Assembly (NCBI RefSeq): GCF_001625195.1
Contig: NC_054391.1
Coordinates: 5,777,157 to 5,841,156, forward strand
Direction: 5' to 3'
Length of the DNA stretch: 64,000 nt
From: Drechmeria coniospora
Taxonomy: Eukaryota; Ascomycota; Sordariomycetes; Hypocreales; Ophiocordycipitaceae
A program made the translations under genes and the position numbers. Below, in pieces: positions 1-10,950 of this stretch. The first letter of the stretch is position 1. The number at the start of each line of letters is the position of its first letter. A model generated the notes under the pieces. That model made no database searches. It was not told where the DNA came from and worked only from the letters and a program-made list of their open reading frames with translations.

Positions 1-3000
1 ACGGTCGACGTTCCGCGTTCCACCATGCACCGTCAGCGTTCTCAGACCCCGGACAGCAGAACGGGCGTGACAGGTGCCGCAGGGTGGCGTCGATGGGTTG
101 CATCGTGGTGCTTGCTTCGTCGGCCCATCTCATGCCACCTGGTCGTCAAAGTGCTTCGAGGGGGACGGAACAAACCAAGTCCACCGACGGCGTCTCGCGT
201 CAAGGTCGGCAGAGCAGGGAGATGCTGGGAAGCGCATGCGGAGACGCTGGGAAGTGCATGCGGGCAGTGAGTGACGAGGGCATCGGCAGGTCTTGGGTGT
301 CGATGTCGTGCTCGTCCACCATCACTTGATGCCTCGGCAGAACGGGTGGAACGGGTGCGGCAGGGTGGCGTCGATAGGTTGCGTCGTATTGCTTGCTTCG
401 TCGGCCCATCTCATGCCACCTTGCCGTCAAGGTGCTTCGAGGGGGACGGAACAAACCAAGTCCACAGACGGCGTCTCGCGTCAAGGCCGGCCGAGCAGAG
501 GGACGCCGGGAAGTGCATGAGGGCAGCGAGTGACGAGGGTACCGGCAGGTCTTTGGTGGCCAAACTCGATGTCGCGCTCGTTCACCATCACTTGGTGCCT
601 CAGGCAATGGACACTCTGTGGTGGCGACGGTGGTACTTGCCACCTCAACCCATCGACAGGCACGCGCACGTGCTCGTTCTCGTACGCGGCACGCACATCA
701 TTTCCTCCTTGGAAGCACTTTCAGACGCGGCCGCCGATCGGCATCCCGTTTGCGAGGATATTATCCTTGCACTCGTACTGGTACTGCCGTACAACGTGCT
801 GTTGTTCGAGTACATAGATGCAAGTACACGCCCAAGCTCGAAATACGTCCGTGGAATCAATCGAGGCAGCATGATACGAGATTCGATGGCAGCCAGGTCC
901 AGCCAGCGCTGCCTCGACGAATCCCTTGGCGTGTTTCCCGCAAGACCGACCATTTGTCTCGTTGAAATCCCATGGACAAACATGCGTACTGCGTCCTGGC
1001 GTTCCGACGAGCATTGCACTTGGCCCAAGATGCATCATGCAAGGACTACCTTGCATGTAGAAGTAAAGCAAGCACATGATTGTATGTACAAGCAAGTATA
1101 CTGTACTGTATGTAGAGCTGGCGTGTCGTCCAGAATGGGCAGTCCATGACCGAATAGCGTGTGCACCTCCGAGGTTCAGGGTGCGACAAGTGCTAGTGCT
1201 TGTACATGTACTGTACTTTACTTACTGAAGAACATCGTCAGTACGGAGCACAAACTCCACTGCGGTCAATACCCTTCCACCTGCCATTCCCTTCGCCGAC
1301 GTCTCTACCGACCATGGCTGGCGGCGACAGGTCCAAAGTCTTCGTAGCGCCACCGAATGAGCTCCAGATCAAGCACAAACGGCACTCGATCGAACGATGC
1401 AGCATCCTGCGAGGTGGCTAATCGATGGCCTGCCAAACCATGGCACCCGCGGTACGCCTGCTTGTATGCTTGTAGGTGTGCTGTCGTTGCAAGTCGAGTG
1501 ATGAGGTGTCAAAAATCAGCAGGTGTTCCACCTCGACTCGCACGTCGCATTCCGAAAACGTCACTCGTCAGGTACCCACCCATCCATGACAGGTGACGCC
1601 AGCCCAGGTCCAATCTGCATCGGCAACACCACAACAGACGAGCTTGTCCATGTACGCACCTGCCTGCGAGTCCAAACAGGCCATGGAGGCCGCTGCTTTC
1701 AACCTAGTGCGTGGGCGCTATTCCCTTGTGGCTTCCCGTGACGATCGAACCGACGACGCGAAAGGTGGACCGGCCGATACCTCCCTACCCAGTACCGACC
1801 GAGTCTCCGGCCTTGACGGGCGCAGGTCACCGAGGTAGTGCCCAGTCGGCCGCCCCGCTTCCGCCGAGTGGCATCGAACGTACAGGCCGCCGCGAGCCAC
1901 GTCGAGCCTACCAAAGATACCTCGCACCGTCCACGACACTACCTCGGGTGTACGAGCAGGCGTGGTTCCCCGGAGCTGCCCTGGCTCATGGAACCGACAG
2001 CACCTTCCACGAGTTTGCTCTTGGAACCCAAGTCCGTGCCTACCTAGCACCTAGAAGGTAATGGCACCTGCCGGCCAGCAGCCAAGACGTCCCTGTCGGT
2101 ACCTCGAGTTGGTATGCGGCAGCCGGCGAGGTACGTGCGTGCATGTGCCAAGGTGTCACCTCCTGTCGTGCACGTACCGGTACACGCTGCCGGGCCGCTC
2201 GTGGTATCGGTTCGGGGAGCTCGGTGCACGCATGGTAACGACAAGTCTGGCGTGCAGAGTAGCTGTACTCGCTGTACATGCATGAGGGGCATGACGGTGT
2301 AGTTTCCTCCGTCATGACAGTCTCGCGTATCACGCACAAGTATTCCTTGTACAACTACGGGGTACAAGTACAAGTACTGTACATGTACTTACTTACATGC
2401 TTGCATGCACGGTATTACTCCGTGCTCCGTAGGGAAGGGGTGCTCCATCAAATATCCGTCCCGAGCTGTGGCAGTAGCAATGTAATAGCGGCCAGCTTGG
2501 CAGCCCCTTGCCCGCATTGGGCTCCCCACGACACCCTTTCCTCTCCTCCCCACACCCGTCTAGGGGACTCGCTCCCCTCCCGAATGGATCGACGCGACCC
2601 TGTCGATGATCCGATGGATAGTGCATGCAAGCACTGTACCGCAAGCACAACTACCTACCTAGAACCCAGTACCCTGCTGTACAGGTACCGAGTCCTGTAC
2701 GCGTGCTCCGTAGCGGCAGACTACTGAACTGGATCCACCAGAAGAAAGCTCCGAATGAAGGCGACTAAGCTGCCTTGGTACCGCGTCCAACTCTCCAACC
2801 GTCTAGCCGCCCGCCCAGGCGTCCCGTCTCGCTGCGCCGGGAACGGCACTGTACTTTTGCCAACCCACTCGCTCCAGCCTGTATTATTGCTGCCCGTATC
2901 ACTCCTGTATTCCTCCCGTGCTCTTCTGCCGTCGTCTTTCTGCCCTTCACCCGCCCAGCAGCCGCTCAGCTCCTCCCACTCGCCCGTCCCGTCAACCCCC

Positions 3001-3278
3001 CCCCAGGTCTCGTCCTCGCTTCACTTTGCTTCCTCTCGCTGCCGCCACCGCGACCTAGTACCCTCGTCACGAGACAACCAACCTCCTCCTGCCTCTCCCT
3101 CTCCTTCATCTGCTTCGTCCTTGTCTTGGGCCCGGCCGCCAAACTCGTCGCTTGCTGCTGCCTGCTGCGGCATCGTTGCCTTTTCATCCCGCCTCTCTCG
3201 CCACCCCCCCCCAGCATCCGACGTTCACGCCTCTCGCCGTTGCACCTTCCGTCAGAGGCAGACTCGCTCGCACGCACC
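1..3278. other. Gene-poor leader region
   Basis: No convincing gene was found. Open frames here lack fungal codon bias, similarity to any family I know and consistent splice sites. It holds a tandem duplication (60-605), GTAC-rich stretches near 1185-1215, 2340-2410 and 2640-2720, and a pyrimidine-rich run (2870-3270) that is probably promoter and 5' leader of the gene starting at 3279. Confidence 0.6.
60..605. repeat. Two-copy tandem duplication, about 280 bp
   Basis: The block from about 60 to 340 is repeated from about 341 to 605. Matching landmarks include the agggtggcgtcgat string at 81 and 362 and gtgacgaggg at 271 and 530. The spacing falls from 281 to 259 because the first copy has an extra 22 bp (a small internal duplication near 225-258). 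The copies differ by scattered substitutions, so the duplication is not recent. Open frames cross it but change frame between copies, so it does not look coding. Confidence 0.8.
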
Positions 3279-3930
3279 ATGACCGACGCCGAGCTCGATC
3301 GCGACTGGAAGCCCAACGGTCGCCGTCCACAGTCGTAAGCCTGGCTCCGTCCCGTCGTCCCTCGTCTGTCCCCTGATGCGGGCACGCATCTCGTCTCGTC
3401 ATCCAGGGTTCATGCTGCCGAACCGCTTTTGCCGTGCCGTGTGCTGACCGTGACGTCCCTCCCGCAGCACCATCGCTCAGTCCTTCTCCCTCGAGCTCAT
3501 GGACATCTTCCGCATCGAAGGTTCCCTCACCGAGCTGGATCAAAAGGTCGACGAGAGGTTCGTTGTCCCCCCCCCCGAGGCTGACCGACGGCCACCTCCT
3601 CCGCTTCGTCTGGCCGGCTGTTGACGCCCGCGACCTCGAATGAACAGGAGGCAAAATGTAGGCAAGACCAATCAGGAGCTCGCCGCCCTCGATGCCCAGC
3701 TCCGCGAGATGGAGGACCGGCTTCGTCGCAGCCAGCAAGCTAGTGCCGGTATCCGGCTCGACTCGAGCACCGCCCGCCCCTCCCACAAGCTGGATGCGAG
3801 CCTCGGCCACGAACCGTCAAACCTCGGCGCCGATTCAACATCGCACCCCGGCACCGCCCGCATCGCCCAGCAGGCGTCGAGTTCCGGCAACATGCCTCCG
3901 AACCCTGGGGCTGGCGAGGGGAGGTTTTAG
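3279..3930 (+). CDS. Small conserved fungal coiled-coil protein (hypothetical)
   Basis: Three exons, 3279-3334, 3468-3557 and 3648-3930, give 142 residues. Introns have GTAAGC/CAG and GTTCGT/CAG borders, and the phases join cleanly (TC|C, AG|G). ATG 3279 follows a CACGCACC context and a long pyrimidine-rich leader. Residues about 20-75 (TIAQSFSLELMDIFRIEG onward, through LDQKVDER and ELAALDAQLREMEDRL) have the heptad pattern of a coiled coil. The remainder is Ser/Pro/Ala-rich and probably disordered. I do not recognise a named family. The splicing model is supported by the continuous heptads across both junctions. The C-terminus is less sure, because the last exon ends in an abrupt GRF-stop. 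Confidence 0.7.
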
Positions 3931-4275
3931 CTGTGTGCCTGCACGAGCTGCCGCGGATGACCATCACGCCGACCATCACGCCGACCACCACCCCTGACTG
4001 GCCATTCCTCGTGCGGGCGCGCGCCGTGGATGGTGCTCTGGAGACGGCGAACCATGGAGCAGTCGGTTCGACAATACCCTTTGCTTGCTCCTCTTCCGTT
4101 GGATGCACCGCCGGCCGACCATTTCCCTGGCAAGCACTCGCGGCCGCCTCCCGCTCCCGCTCCCATTGTTTGCATACCCAGGGTCACTGACAGGCCCGCC
4201 CCTCTCTATTCTTTGACTTTGTCCTTGTCCGGTACATATTCCCCCGCACCCCACCGTCTAACACGCTCTCGCAAG

Positions 4276-4284
4276 CGACACACA

Positions 4285-4317
<33 letters not shown>

Positions 4318-4440
4318 ACACACACACACTCATATATATACACACATATATATCCTTACCCACACATGCACACACATACTTCTAGATACGCACGCGCGCG
4401 CGCGCGCACACGCACACACTCACACACACACCTACACACT
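4276..4440. repeat. Alternating purine-pyrimidine microsatellite block (CA)n(CG)n(TA)n
   Basis: Runs of CA, CG and TA dinucleotides follow one another: CA at 4277-4301, CG at 4301-4315, CA again, TATATA near 4333-4352, then CG-rich 4389-4408 and CA to 4440. The block lies about 350 bp downstream of the stop of the gene at 3279-3930 and codes for nothing. The strict alternation is what favours Z-DNA formation. Confidence 0.9.
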
Positions 4441-5313
4441 TGGCCACGCAAGTGCCGTGACGATTCCCAAAAATGCGTATGCTGCTTCCATGTCGAGTTC
4501 GACCACTGCCTTTGCTGCCAGACACTTGTTATTTTCTGGGGGGAGTTGGATGGTCCAAGTTTTTGTCATTCTTCCTCATCTGGATAGGCATTCCTTCCCT
4601 CGGTTCGCCTTCTCCTGAGATGCGGGCCCCTGAGTGAAAGCCGGGTGGGGAGGAATGGAAAGGGGTTGGTTGTGCACATATCGCTGATCGCCCTGCTCAC
4701 CATACGCACACAAGTCTTGGAGTACGGAGTAATTACAATAGCTGGTAGAACGTAGGTGTAGCTGTAGCTGTACATATCATCTTCGATCATCACTTGCGCC
4801 CCACACAGCGAGGGAGACACAGGACTGTCGTGGGTTCAGTTAAATTGCATATTTCCAGTAACAGAACATCAATTTCAGGACGGGCCCCTCCCTCCCTCTC
4901 ACTTCATCTCCCCGTTCCATCCTCCGATGCTTCATTTAATCACGCATGTGTCGCCGACGTCGCTAGCACCACATCGCCAAGGATGGCAGTGCCGTCAAAG
5001 TGCACCATGCCTGCATTGCATGCCATTGCCACCCCGGCAATCTGTCCGTTTCCCGGCAATGACCCGTAGGGGTTTCGGCCGGGAATCCTCAGCCTGTGCG
5101 TGCTTCGTGTAGGATCTTGCATATTGTACGGAGTACTCCGTACTGTAATTAAGTACAAGGAAAAGGACCGGCAAGCTCGTCTCCAATCTCGCGAGGGAAA
5201 TTGTACTGGGGCATCATGCATCTCCGCCGAGTTCTGTACGCCCATGCCATCGCCCTGGAACGCATTTTCTAGACGTTGGGGAGGACAGAGTGACGTTCCA
5301 ACCTCGACATCGG

Positions 5314-5809
5314 TCATCTACAGTGCATCTTGTAAGGATCACAAGTAGATTGCTTTCGACCCGACCGACCTCCATCTGGCAGCGAGATCATCTCAAGTCC
5401 AGTGCCAAGCTCGTATGGCTTTAAACATGCCGCCTTGAGCGAGCGGTGAGAGAATATCCTTATATGCCCTGCAGCTTTGGGCATACTGCTCCCTCAGTTT
5501 CGATGAGCGACCGCCTGTCGTTCCTGAAGCCACGCTGAGACTCGGCGATTGGCCTGCCAGCATGCATAGGCTGCCTTCGGGAACCAGGAGTCGGCTCCCT
5601 CGCGAGAGCTGCGCAAGGAAAACACGCCATACTGCATGACCAACTCCACGGCCCAGTCGTTGCGTCGTGGAGCAGGGAGATGCGAGAAGGAGAGGAGCTC
5701 GCCACGCACCCAGAAAATCACCGCTCCACTCGACCTCGTGCACAACTCGTTGAGATTCAAGTCAGGCATGCATGTGAAGCACTAGGAAATCGGGCAGGTG
5801 GTCGATCAT
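5314..5809 (-). pseudogene. Possible degenerate gene with frameshift and in-frame stop
   Basis: On the minus strand a frame starting at ATG 5769 runs 91 codons (NLNELCTRSSGAV, then a Trp/Arg-rich section with FSHLPAPRRNDWAVELV) to a TGA at about 5494. The same frame then stays open to a TGA at 5314, with plausible sequence such as LKAACLKPYELGTG. A short upstream frame (ATG 5809) joins only if one base is shifted. Residue composition looks protein-like rather than random, but I cannot name a family. It may instead be a chance frame. No intron with good borders removes the stop. Confidence 0.25.
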
Positions 5810-6184
5810 GACAACCAGTGAGTGCCATGCACATGTTGACCCACGGCCCATGGCCACATTCATCTGCCGGGGGAATACTGAAAATACTGCTACGTTCATG
5901 ACGGTAATACGACGAGGTCAAAACTCACTCACTGCTCGATGCGCGCCCTCCTTCCGACCCCCCTTCCGACCGTGGTCGGTAAAGGAGTCTTGGTAGGACG
6001 GCACGACGGTATCGGCGGTGCCGGCATGGACATCCTTGGCCAGCTTGTCATGGACATAAGCGCAACACCCCAAGGTCCGGCAGCAACGCGGACCAGACCA
6101 ACTCGGCATGGTGATTCCTCGCCCATCAGTCGCACGCACATGGACCGGCCTTTTATTTGTCTCTGCTATGCCCCAAACTATGCT

Positions 6185-9100
6185 TCAAAGTTCGTCGTGT
6201 TCTGACCCATCACCTTCCGATTCCCGATCCGCCTTCATTTTCGATGGCTTGGCCTTCGCTGCTGCCTCTTCCTTCTCCTTGCGCTCAAACTCGTCCGCCA
6301 CTTTCTTCAACTCCTCCTTCGATAACCCCTTGCTTCCTTTGGATTTCGGCCCGACGGGTTCGACCGACTCGGCCGGCTTGGCCGACTTGACCGGTCTTTC
6401 TTCACCCGCCTTGCCCGACTGCTCTTTGTCGCCAGAGGAGCCCTTCACCTTCGCCTTTGCCAATTTTTCTTTCTTCTCCTTCATCTCAAACTCTTCGACA
6501 ATCTCCTTCAACTCTTCTGTCGTCAACGGACCATTTTTGCCCTTCCTCATGATTGGATCGAGCGGTTCGACGGGTTCGTTGAAGTCGATTGGTTCCAGCG
6601 GTACCTGTGCACCCGCCGATTTGGCCTTCTTTTTGCCGCCAGCCTGGCTCCTACTCCTGGCTCTCCTTTTCTTGCTTTCCTCGTACTTGATACTCTGACG
6701 AGCCAGATTCGCCCTTGCCTCCTTGAGCTGCTTGGCCTTTGCCTCGAGGTCCTGCGAGACGAGCGTAGGGTCGGCCGTGGGAGGGAGGCTTGCTTGCTTG
6801 ACCTCCATGGCTTTCAACCACTTGGCAGTCGACTCTTGGAGAGCCTCGAGCTTGTCAACGTCCTCATTCGTATATGTCGGCGGACGTTGGTCCGTCGCTT
6901 CGTCATGCTTGGCCTTCTTGCCCCCCTTGGCGGCGCCACCGCTGCTCTTGGCCGTCTTGCCAGTCTTGGCGGCGGCGTCGTCGTCGTCCTTGGCTTTCTT
7001 CCCAGTTTTGTCGGTGTCATCCTTGGCTTTCTTCTCAGTTTTGTCGTTGTCGACCTTGGCTTTCTTCCCAGTTTTGTCGGTGTCATCCTTGGCTTTCTTC
7101 TCAGTTTTGTCGTTGTCGACCTTGGCTTTCTTCCCAGTTTTGTCGGTGTCGCCCTTGGCTTTCTTCCCAGTCTTGTCGGCGTCGTCCTTGGCTTTCTTCC
7201 CAGTCTTGTCGGCGTCGTCCTTGGCTTTCTTTCCAGTTTTGTCGGTACCGGCATCATCCTTGGCCTTCTCGCCAGACTTGGCGGTGCCGTCCTCCTCGTC
7301 CAAGTCATCGACACTCTCCGAGGCCGGCTCCGACGAAGGGCTGGCTGTGGAACTGGATTTGGAGGCGCTGGCTGCCGAGGCCGACACCTTCCAGCTCTCG
7401 TAGTCCGAAAGCTGCTTCCGCAGGAAGCTGACCAAGAGGTTCGTATCGTTCATGGATGATTGGAGCAAGGCAATCATCTCAGGTCGCTTCTCCGCCTCCT
7501 CTATCCTTTTCTGGACGGGATGGACGAGGTCTTGCAGCACCTTGAGCTTCGCCTTCAACTCGGCCGTCGTGGCACCGACGCCGTCCCCGTAGATCCACTC
7601 GCTAAACTCGCTGGCCTTGACCGTCATGGCTGCTCGCTCCGCTTCCGTGGATGCCGTGATGAAGTCGTCGCCCTCGACGAGGTCGCTGATCTTGTACGCG
7701 AAACCTTCCAGCATGTTGAGCGCTTCTTCGCGCTGTATCCGTGCTCTATCAGATGCCGCAAACGCCTCGATCCTGTTCTTGGCCGCCGCCAGTTCGCTTT
7801 TGGACAGGGAAGGATTGCCGGCCAGACTGAGCACAAAGCCGACGGGGATGGAGATGATTTTCTTCTTCTTCTTCGGGGGGGTGGCTTCATCGCTGGCCGC
7901 TGCTCCTTTCGACTCCGTCCCCGAAGGTGCCGAGGAATCGGCCGACGCCGTTGACGTAGTCGAGGTGGATGACTCGACGTCGTCGTTGGATGCCTGCGGC
8001 TTCTTCGAATCATCACCCTTGCCCGATTCCTCGGCATCCTTCGACGGCTCGCCTTTCTTTCCAAAACCAAAAAGATTCTTGACGCCATCGACGAAGCCGT
8101 CCTTCTCGGCCACTTCGATTTCGCACTCGACATAGGATTGCATAACCTGCACTTCTCCGTTCTCCGACCTCGTCTTGACAGAGACCTTGAATACCGCCTC
8201 GTCGTCGACGCACGTCGGGTGCTGCGCCTTCACGGCAGCCAACGTCTTGGTGAGATTCGTCGTCGTCATCGTCTTGATGTCGTTGTCAACACCGTCCACT
8301 TGCTGGTAAAAGGTGATGGCAAAGTCGGCCTTGTTGGTGAAGGTCATCTCCTTGGCCGGGCCTCCCATGACCGACGACGCAGTCCAGAGACGCTGCCGTT
8401 GCGTCTTGCCGCTGCCGACCGTCCACTTGATGCCCGCCGGGTACATGGTGCCTTCGGAAATTCTGATTTCCTTCACACGGAAGCTCGGGCTGATTTCGGC
8501 GGCCCGGAATCCGGCGCCGAACACAGCCGCCTCATCGGCGTTGACGTTCGAGCGAAGCTTGTCGGCTGTGCGAACGACCTCCTCCAGCACCTTCTGGATG
8601 AAAGGAGTTCGTGTCAGGCCGCCGTGAAGGATGATGGACTCGAGGTCGTCTATGTCGAGCCCAGACATCTTCATGGCGTCGCCGATGGTGGTCTTGACTC
8701 GGTCGGCGTAACCGTCGGCCATGGCCTCAAAGTCGACGCGAGTGATCTTGTACTTGAAGTCGACATCCTCGTACAAGCCCTCGAAGCCTGCTTGCGTATC
8801 CTGGTTGGCGCTTAACACATGTCGCATTCGCTCCGCTTCCTTGGCGATCTTCGCCATGGCTCGACCGTGAGACTTGACACCTTCGACGGTGGCCGAGATT
8901 TTCCGCGCCCCGTCGGATTCGACAAACTTGGACACCATGTCATCCATGATGAGATAGTTGAGAGAATCACCACCAAGAGTCCGGTCCCAGCCGCTGCCGA
9001 GCACCTGGATCTCCTGCACCGTCTTGTTGAATTTTCCGACATCCTTGGCCGAGCGGCTCTGGAAGCGCATGACGGTGGCCGTCGTGGAGCCGGCACCCAT

Positions 9101-9850
9101 GTCGAAGACGAGGTGGAACTCGGGCTTGGCGCCCTCGTTGATGTTGGGAAACTGACGGCCGGTGGCGTAGTGCAAACCGACGGCAAGACCGTCGCTGATG
9201 AGACTGAGAACTTTCAAGCCGGCCAGTTCTGCTGCCATCCGGATGGCCCGCTTCTCCTCGGCCGTGTAGAAGGGCGGAACGGTCAGGACGACGGAGCGTA
9301 CCGAAGTCTGTCCGCCAGCGGCAACCTCGGCGTTCTTCTGGATGCTTTGCAGCTCCATGGCCAGCAGCTCTTCGATCATCCACGCGTCCGCGTCGGCCGG
9401 CAAGAGGCTGCTTCTGAAGGAGGCCGTTTTCCGGCTGCCGTGGGCTTCGAGGTACAAGGCAGGGTGTCTGGCGGCGTATTCTTGCACGATGGCGTCGTCG
9501 ATGGGGAGGCCGAGGAGGGTCCTCAAGTTTGGGTACACCTCGCCAGGAAACCGCGCGGCGACGGCCATGGCATCGCTGCCGTAAAACCGTTCGGGAAATT
9601 TCCCTTTCTCCGGGAGCTCGTCGGAAGGCTTGAACGCAACAGCGGATGCCTCTTTACGACGCGAGTCTTTGGTCAAGACAATTTCGAGAGGAATGCCCGG
9701 CTTCACGAGCGCCGCTTTTATGTATTCGGTGCCCAGGTCAACACCCAGTACTGCGGCGACGGCGAGCACGTGTGACGAGAAGAAGAAGATGGCGCCGAGA
9801 AGCATCACCATCGGCGTAGGCCGTCGTGGTGAAGCCATGGCGGTGCCCAT
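6185..9850 (-). CDS. LHS1: ER-lumenal Hsp70/Hsp110-type chaperone LHS1 (HYOU1/GRP170 ortholog)
   Basis: A single exon encodes 1221 residues. ATG 9850 is the first ATG in the frame (a second is at 9838); the open frame itself begins earlier with a TTG. Residues about 14-33 form a hydrophobic signal peptide. The actin-like ATPase domain follows: phosphate-1 loop VLGVDLGTEYIKAAL (34-48), phosphate-2 FDMGAGSTTATV and adenosine motif HGGLTRTPF. A long C-terminal half rich in Lys/Ala/Ser follows, and the last four residues are HDEL, the fungal ER-retrieval signal. LHS1 acts in the ER lumen as nucleotide-exchange partner of Kar2/BiP and helps protein import and folding. At 1221 residues it is much longer than yeast Lhs1 (about 880). 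The excess is an 11-residue Lys-rich repeat tract and a second Lys/Glu-rich tail. Confidence 0.97.
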   Translation of the reverse strand: MGTAMASPRRPTPMVMLLGAIFFFSSHVLAVAAVLGVDLGTEYIKAALVKPGIPLEIVLTKDSRRKEASAVAFKPSDELPEKGKFPERFYGSDAMAVAARFPGEVYPNLRTLLGLPIDDAIVQEYAARHPALYLEAHGSRKTASFRSSLLPADADAWMIEELLAMELQSIQKNAEVAAGGQTSVRSVVLTVPPFYTAEEKRAIRMAAELAGLKVLSLISDGLAVGLHYATGRQFPNINEGAKPEFHLVFDMGAGSTTATVMRFQSRSAKDVGKFNKTVQEIQVLGSGWDRTLGGDSLNYLIMDDMVSKFVESDGARKISATVEGVKSHGRAMAKIAKEAERMRHVLSANQDTQAGFEGLYEDVDFKYKITRVDFEAMADGYADRVKTTIGDAMKMSGLDIDDLESIILHGGLTRTPFIQKVLEEVVRTADKLRSNVNADEAAVFGAGFRAAEISPSFRVKEIRISEGTMYPAGIKWTVGSGKTQRQRLWTASSVMGGPAKEMTFTNKADFAITFYQQVDGVDNDIKTMTTTNLTKTLAAVKAQHPTCVDDEAVFKVSVKTRSENGEVQVMQSYVECEIEVAEKDGFVDGVKNLFGFGKKGEPSKDAEESGKGDDSKKPQASNDDVESSTSTTSTASADSSAPSGTESKGAAASDEATPPKKKKKIISIPVGFVLSLAGNPSLSKSELAAAKNRIEAFAASDRARIQREEALNMLEGFAYKISDLVEGDDFITASTEAERAAMTVKASEFSEWIYGDGVGATTAELKAKLKVLQDLVHPVQKRIEEAEKRPEMIALLQSSMNDTNLLVSFLRKQLSDYESWKVSASAASASKSSSTASPSSEPASESVDDLDEEDGTAKSGEKAKDDAGTDKTGKKAKDDADKTGKKAKDDADKTGKKAKGDTDKTGKKAKVDNDKTEKKAKDDTDKTGKKAKVDNDKTEKKAKDDTDKTGKKAKDDDDAAAKTGKTAKSSGGAAKGGKKAKHDEATDQRPPTYTNEDVDKLEALQESTAKWLKAMEVKQASLPPTADPTLVSQDLEAKAKQLKEARANLARQSIKYEESKKRRARSRSQAGGKKKAKSAGAQVPLEPIDFNEPVEPLDPIMRKGKNGPLTTEELKEIVEEFEMKEKKEKLAKAKVKGSSGDKEQSGKAGEERPVKSAKPAESVEPVGPKSKGSKGLSKEELKKVADEFERKEKEEAAAKAKPSKMKADRESEGDGSEHDEL
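6990..7262 (-). repeat. Coding 33-bp tandem repeat inside LHS1
   Basis: About eight units of 33 bp encode DKTGKKAKDDA-like 11-mers (roughly residues 865-953 of LHS1). Variants are KVDN, KDDT, KGDT and EKKAK. A higher-order 66-bp unit pairing the DKTGKKAKVDN and DKTEKKAKDDT 11-mers occurs twice in a row. Frame is preserved throughout, and all three opposite-strand frames are also open, which is a repeat artefact. Confidence 0.95.
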
Positions 9851-10950
9851 GGCTGCGGATGATGACCTCAAGCTCTCCGCAGCACACGGAACTCGGCAAT
9901 GGCCAGGTGGCAGTCGGGCCCAACGATGGCCAATATCATAAACTCTCGATGAAAGTCGGCTGAGAGGGGAGGAGGGGGGGACGGAGGGTCAAGTGCAATG
10001 TTGAGCGAGTGAAGGTATTTCGAAAGAAGTGGCAAGCGAGGCGAAGTGCGATGTTGGGCTAATAAATTCGAAGAGGACAAGTTGCAGCCATCACACTGCA
10101 TGCAGCAGACCCCTGCCCTGGTTGTGCCTGCGGGGTTCCCGGTACAAGTGAAAGGCAGGCTTAGCCGCAGCCTGCAGCACAGGTACCTTGCTGCACTTGG
10201 GTGCTCCGTAAATACAGAGCCTCCGTTCCGTAGTTGTACTTACAGTACAGTACTCGTCAGGTACAGCACTGTAAGCACAGTACCTGTACCTCTCCGGAAT
10301 TACTCCGTACTACCACTAGTAAGTACTAGGTACTTATTAGGTTGGGCTCCGTAGAGTAAGTACTCCAAGCTAGGGTCGCATTAGCGATAACAGACAGCTT
10401 TTTTAACAGCTTCGATAAGGTCCATAGCGGGGCCGCAAGCCGAGCTCACTGCTTCCAACCTCCTGTCACGGCTCCTCTGCTTACGCTGTAGCCCAGTCAC
10501 TGCCACCAGGTGTCGTACAGAAGCTAACTGACTGGGCACGAGAGAGGCAAGCAATCGCTTCCATACATCTTCACCTGGACAGTACCCATATGATGGGATA
10601 CAATTCATTGCGAGATGCGTAACCGTAGATTCATCTCCATGTTCATGTTCATGCTCATGATATATGTACACCGACAGTTTCCTCGAGCAAACACCGTTTC
10701 CCGCGACATTATGCATCACAAGGCGCTTGCAGTTCGTTCCAAATCCCGCCTCCAACCATACGTGAAGCAGTGAGATGAAAAATCGAAAGGCTCTCAAAGA
10801 ACAATGCAAATCCCAAACGTCCCTCGGCTCTGCCCCGCGGATCCGGCGGAAGTGGTGGCAAGGACGGCGACGAAATGGTGGACAATCGCTTCCGCAACAC
10901 GCTGCAGACGGAAAAGGGTCGAGTCTGGTCATGGACCTCCGCTGAGCTGA
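9851..10950. other. Intergenic: LHS1 promoter side and YAG7 3' flank
   Basis: It lies upstream of LHS1 (minus strand) and downstream of the YAG7 gene. GTAC-rich DNA with TACTCCGTAC-like words occupies 10140-10370. The open frames at 10381-10932 do not look coding. Confidence 0.5.

Larger units (their letters stand above)
3931..6184. other. Intergenic region with microsatellites and a possible gene relic
   Basis: It contains the CA/CG microsatellite block (4276-4440), a GTACGGAGTACTCCGTAC-type palindrome near 5137-5155, and the degenerate reading frame described at 5314-5809. Nothing else could be supported. Confidence 0.5.

Noticed and set aside
271..1149. 292-codon frame at the left edge
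   Set aside because: It starts inside the tandem duplication and shows no coding bias or known motif.
2755..3338. Two long plus frames before 3279
   Set aside because: They cover the pyrimidine-rich leader and promoter; composition is Ser/Pro/Leu from CT-rich DNA.
6723..7459. Three overlapping plus-strand frames opposite LHS1 (up to 226 codons)
   Set aside because: They exist only because the 33-bp repeat has no stops on either strand; LHS1 has the ATPase motifs, signal peptide and HDEL.
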